From Bacteroidales bacterium (GTDB lineage: Bacteria; Bacteroidota; Bacteroidia; Bacteroidales; P3): 64,000 nucleotides of DNA. The notes under the pieces are model-generated. The model was not told the origin of the DNA. It ran no database searches and worked only from the letters and a program-made list of their open reading frames with translations. Each line of letters starts with the position of its first letter. Positions within the stretch are counted from its first letter, which is position 1. Position numbers and translations under genes: made by a program. Below, one piece after another: positions 63,588 through 64,000 of the stretch. The DNA lies in contig JAFWOP010000001.1 in NCBI GenBank assembly GCA_017545365.1, positions 62,001 through 126,000 of the forward strand. Reading direction: 5' to 3'.

Positions 63588-63633
63588 TGGACCAGCCAGG
63601 GCTTGAACCTGGGACCTCCAGATTATGAGTCTG
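63588..63633 (-). other. 3' half of a tRNA-Met(CAT): attachment-site remnant
   Basis: Read on the minus strand: CAGA + loop CTCATAA (anticodon CAT) + TCTGG, variable AGGTC, T-arm CCAGG TTCAAGC CCTGG, acceptor strand CTGGTCC and discriminator A. CCA is not encoded. The 5' half (acceptor strand, D arm) is missing: homology breaks at position 27 of the tRNA, where A faces G. This is what is left on the chromosome side after an element integrates at a tRNA 3' end. Confidence 0.85.
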
Positions 63634-63705
63634 TTGAAATATAATTTTTCAGGGTTTTATAAAATTTTTCTTGCCTTTATAAGTTGTTGTCTCACAATTA
63701 TTTTG

Positions 63706-63713
63706 TAACTTTG
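63706..63713 (+). promoter_or_regulatory. -7 box for the integrase gene
   Basis: TAACTTTG at 63706-63713; a TTG-containing -33-like word lies about 20 bp upstream. The leader would be about 108 nt and includes the direct repeats at 63758-63789. Confidence 0.55.
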
Positions 63714-63757
63714 CAGCGCAAATATGAAATTTTATAAAATCTCAAAAAATGTGCTTT

Positions 63758-63789
63758 GGTGTTCGCACGGTGTTCGCATGGTGTTCGCA
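63758..63789 (+). repeat. Three direct repeats with 11-bp period upstream of the integrase
   Basis: GGTGTTCGCA occurs at 63758, 63769 and 63780, an exact 11-bp period, i.e. about one helical turn. Candidate recombinase arm-type or regulator sites. Confidence 0.8.
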
Positions 63790-63826
63790 AACTTAGCAAC
63801 AGACCTCAAGAAAGGAGTAACAGATT

Positions 63827-64000
63827 ATGGCAACGAAAAGCGTAAAAACATCCATCAATTGCAATCCTGTAGATAACTGCTGGATAACCCTCGTTTTGGA
63901 CAAACGCACAAATAAGCAGACTGACGAATACCCTATGGCTGTTTGTTTTACGATAGAAAGAAAACGATATTACCATAAACTTCCTGGTATGGCTTACCAG
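63827..64000 (+). CDS. Tyrosine-recombinase-type integrase (N-terminal part)
   Basis: 58 residues visible, cut by the window end. MATKSVKTSINCNPVDNCWI, then TLVLDKRTNKQTDEYPMAVC and FTIERKRYYHKL, fits the N-terminal arm-binding part of Bacteroidetes phage-type integrases (typical of genes next to tRNA sites). The catalytic domain lies outside the window, so the call rests on this segment and the att context. A Shine-Dalgarno-like AAAGGAG (63811-63817) stands 9 bp before the ATG, unlike most genes here, which suits foreign origin. Confidence 0.75.
   Translation, partial: MATKSVKTSINCNPVDNCWITLVLDKRTNKQTDEYPMAVCFTIERKRYYHKLPGMAYQ

Larger units (their letters stand above)
63588..64000. mobile_element. 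Left end of an integrative element in tRNA-Met
   Basis: The tRNA 3' half at 63588-63633 is followed by AT-rich DNA unlike its surroundings, a promoter, phased direct repeats and an integrase gene that continues past the right edge. The element type (integrative conjugative element, genomic island or prophage) cannot be decided from 370 bp. Confidence 0.75.

Noticed and set aside
63588..63633. Intact tRNA-Met gene
   Set aside because: The acceptor 5' strand and D arm are absent; sequence beyond the anticodon stem does not pair.

Overview
The window looks like the chromosome of a gut- or rumen-type Bacteroidales, most likely Prevotellaceae. The signs are three SusC/SusD pairs, a one-protein hybrid two-component sensor, C-terminal tails of the type IX secretion kind, an S46 dipeptidyl-peptidase, many SPII lipoproteins, and promoters of the Bacteroidetes form TTTG-N19..21-TAnnTTTG. 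Family assignments come from reading motifs by eye; no database search was possible.

Layout. 1-4.1 kb (+): the end of a SpoIIE phosphatase/RsbW-like kinase fusion, an SLC13 permease with RCK domains, a STAS anti-anti-sigma protein and ruvB. 4.4-15.5 kb (-): a small lipoprotein, a membrane-anchored regulator-like protein, an S46 peptidase, a giant CotH-kinase/lamin-tail exported protein co-transcribed with a polysaccharide flippase, and a fused SpmA/SpmB transporter-like protein. 15.9-25.9 kb: a GH95 fucosidase-type enzyme (+) facing a hybrid two-component regulator and a GH43-CBM6 enzyme (-). 26-42.4 kb (-): an unusual polysaccharide utilisation locus with two SusC/SusD pairs and three large fasciclin-domain lipoproteins. 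42.7-46.5 kb (+): a divergent 1243-residue secreted protein. 47.2-50.8 kb (-): a Tat-exported iron-sulfur flavoprotein, a GH51 arabinofuranosidase and a Nudix hydrolase. 51.6-63.4 kb: a compact Sus-like alpha-glucan locus (susC-susD-susE/F-GH27-like-GH97) with a divergent SusR-like regulator. 63.6 kb to the end: the 3' half of a tRNA-Met and the start of a tyrosine-recombinase-type integrase, i.e. one end of an integrative element.

How they fit. The GH95, GH43 and GH51 enzymes and the first locus suggest use of fucose- and arabinose-bearing plant glycans, with the fasciclin lipoproteins probably acting as surface glycan-binding partners. The second locus looks built for alpha-glucans: SusR-like sensing, SusCDE/F capture, then GH27-like and group-1 GH97 hydrolysis.

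The most unusual signal is in the repeats. Three arrays have an exact 22-bp period, with an odd-palindrome 9-mer held in the same register even where its sequence changes completely (4187-4450, 23832-24029, 46648-46933). Palindromic repeat families appear to have entered reading frames (Nudix, flippase, membrane protein linker, sensor C-terminus). One dispersed repeat carries a complete promoter. The lipoprotein genes of the fasciclin locus share near-identical signal-peptide DNA although their mature proteins are unrelated.
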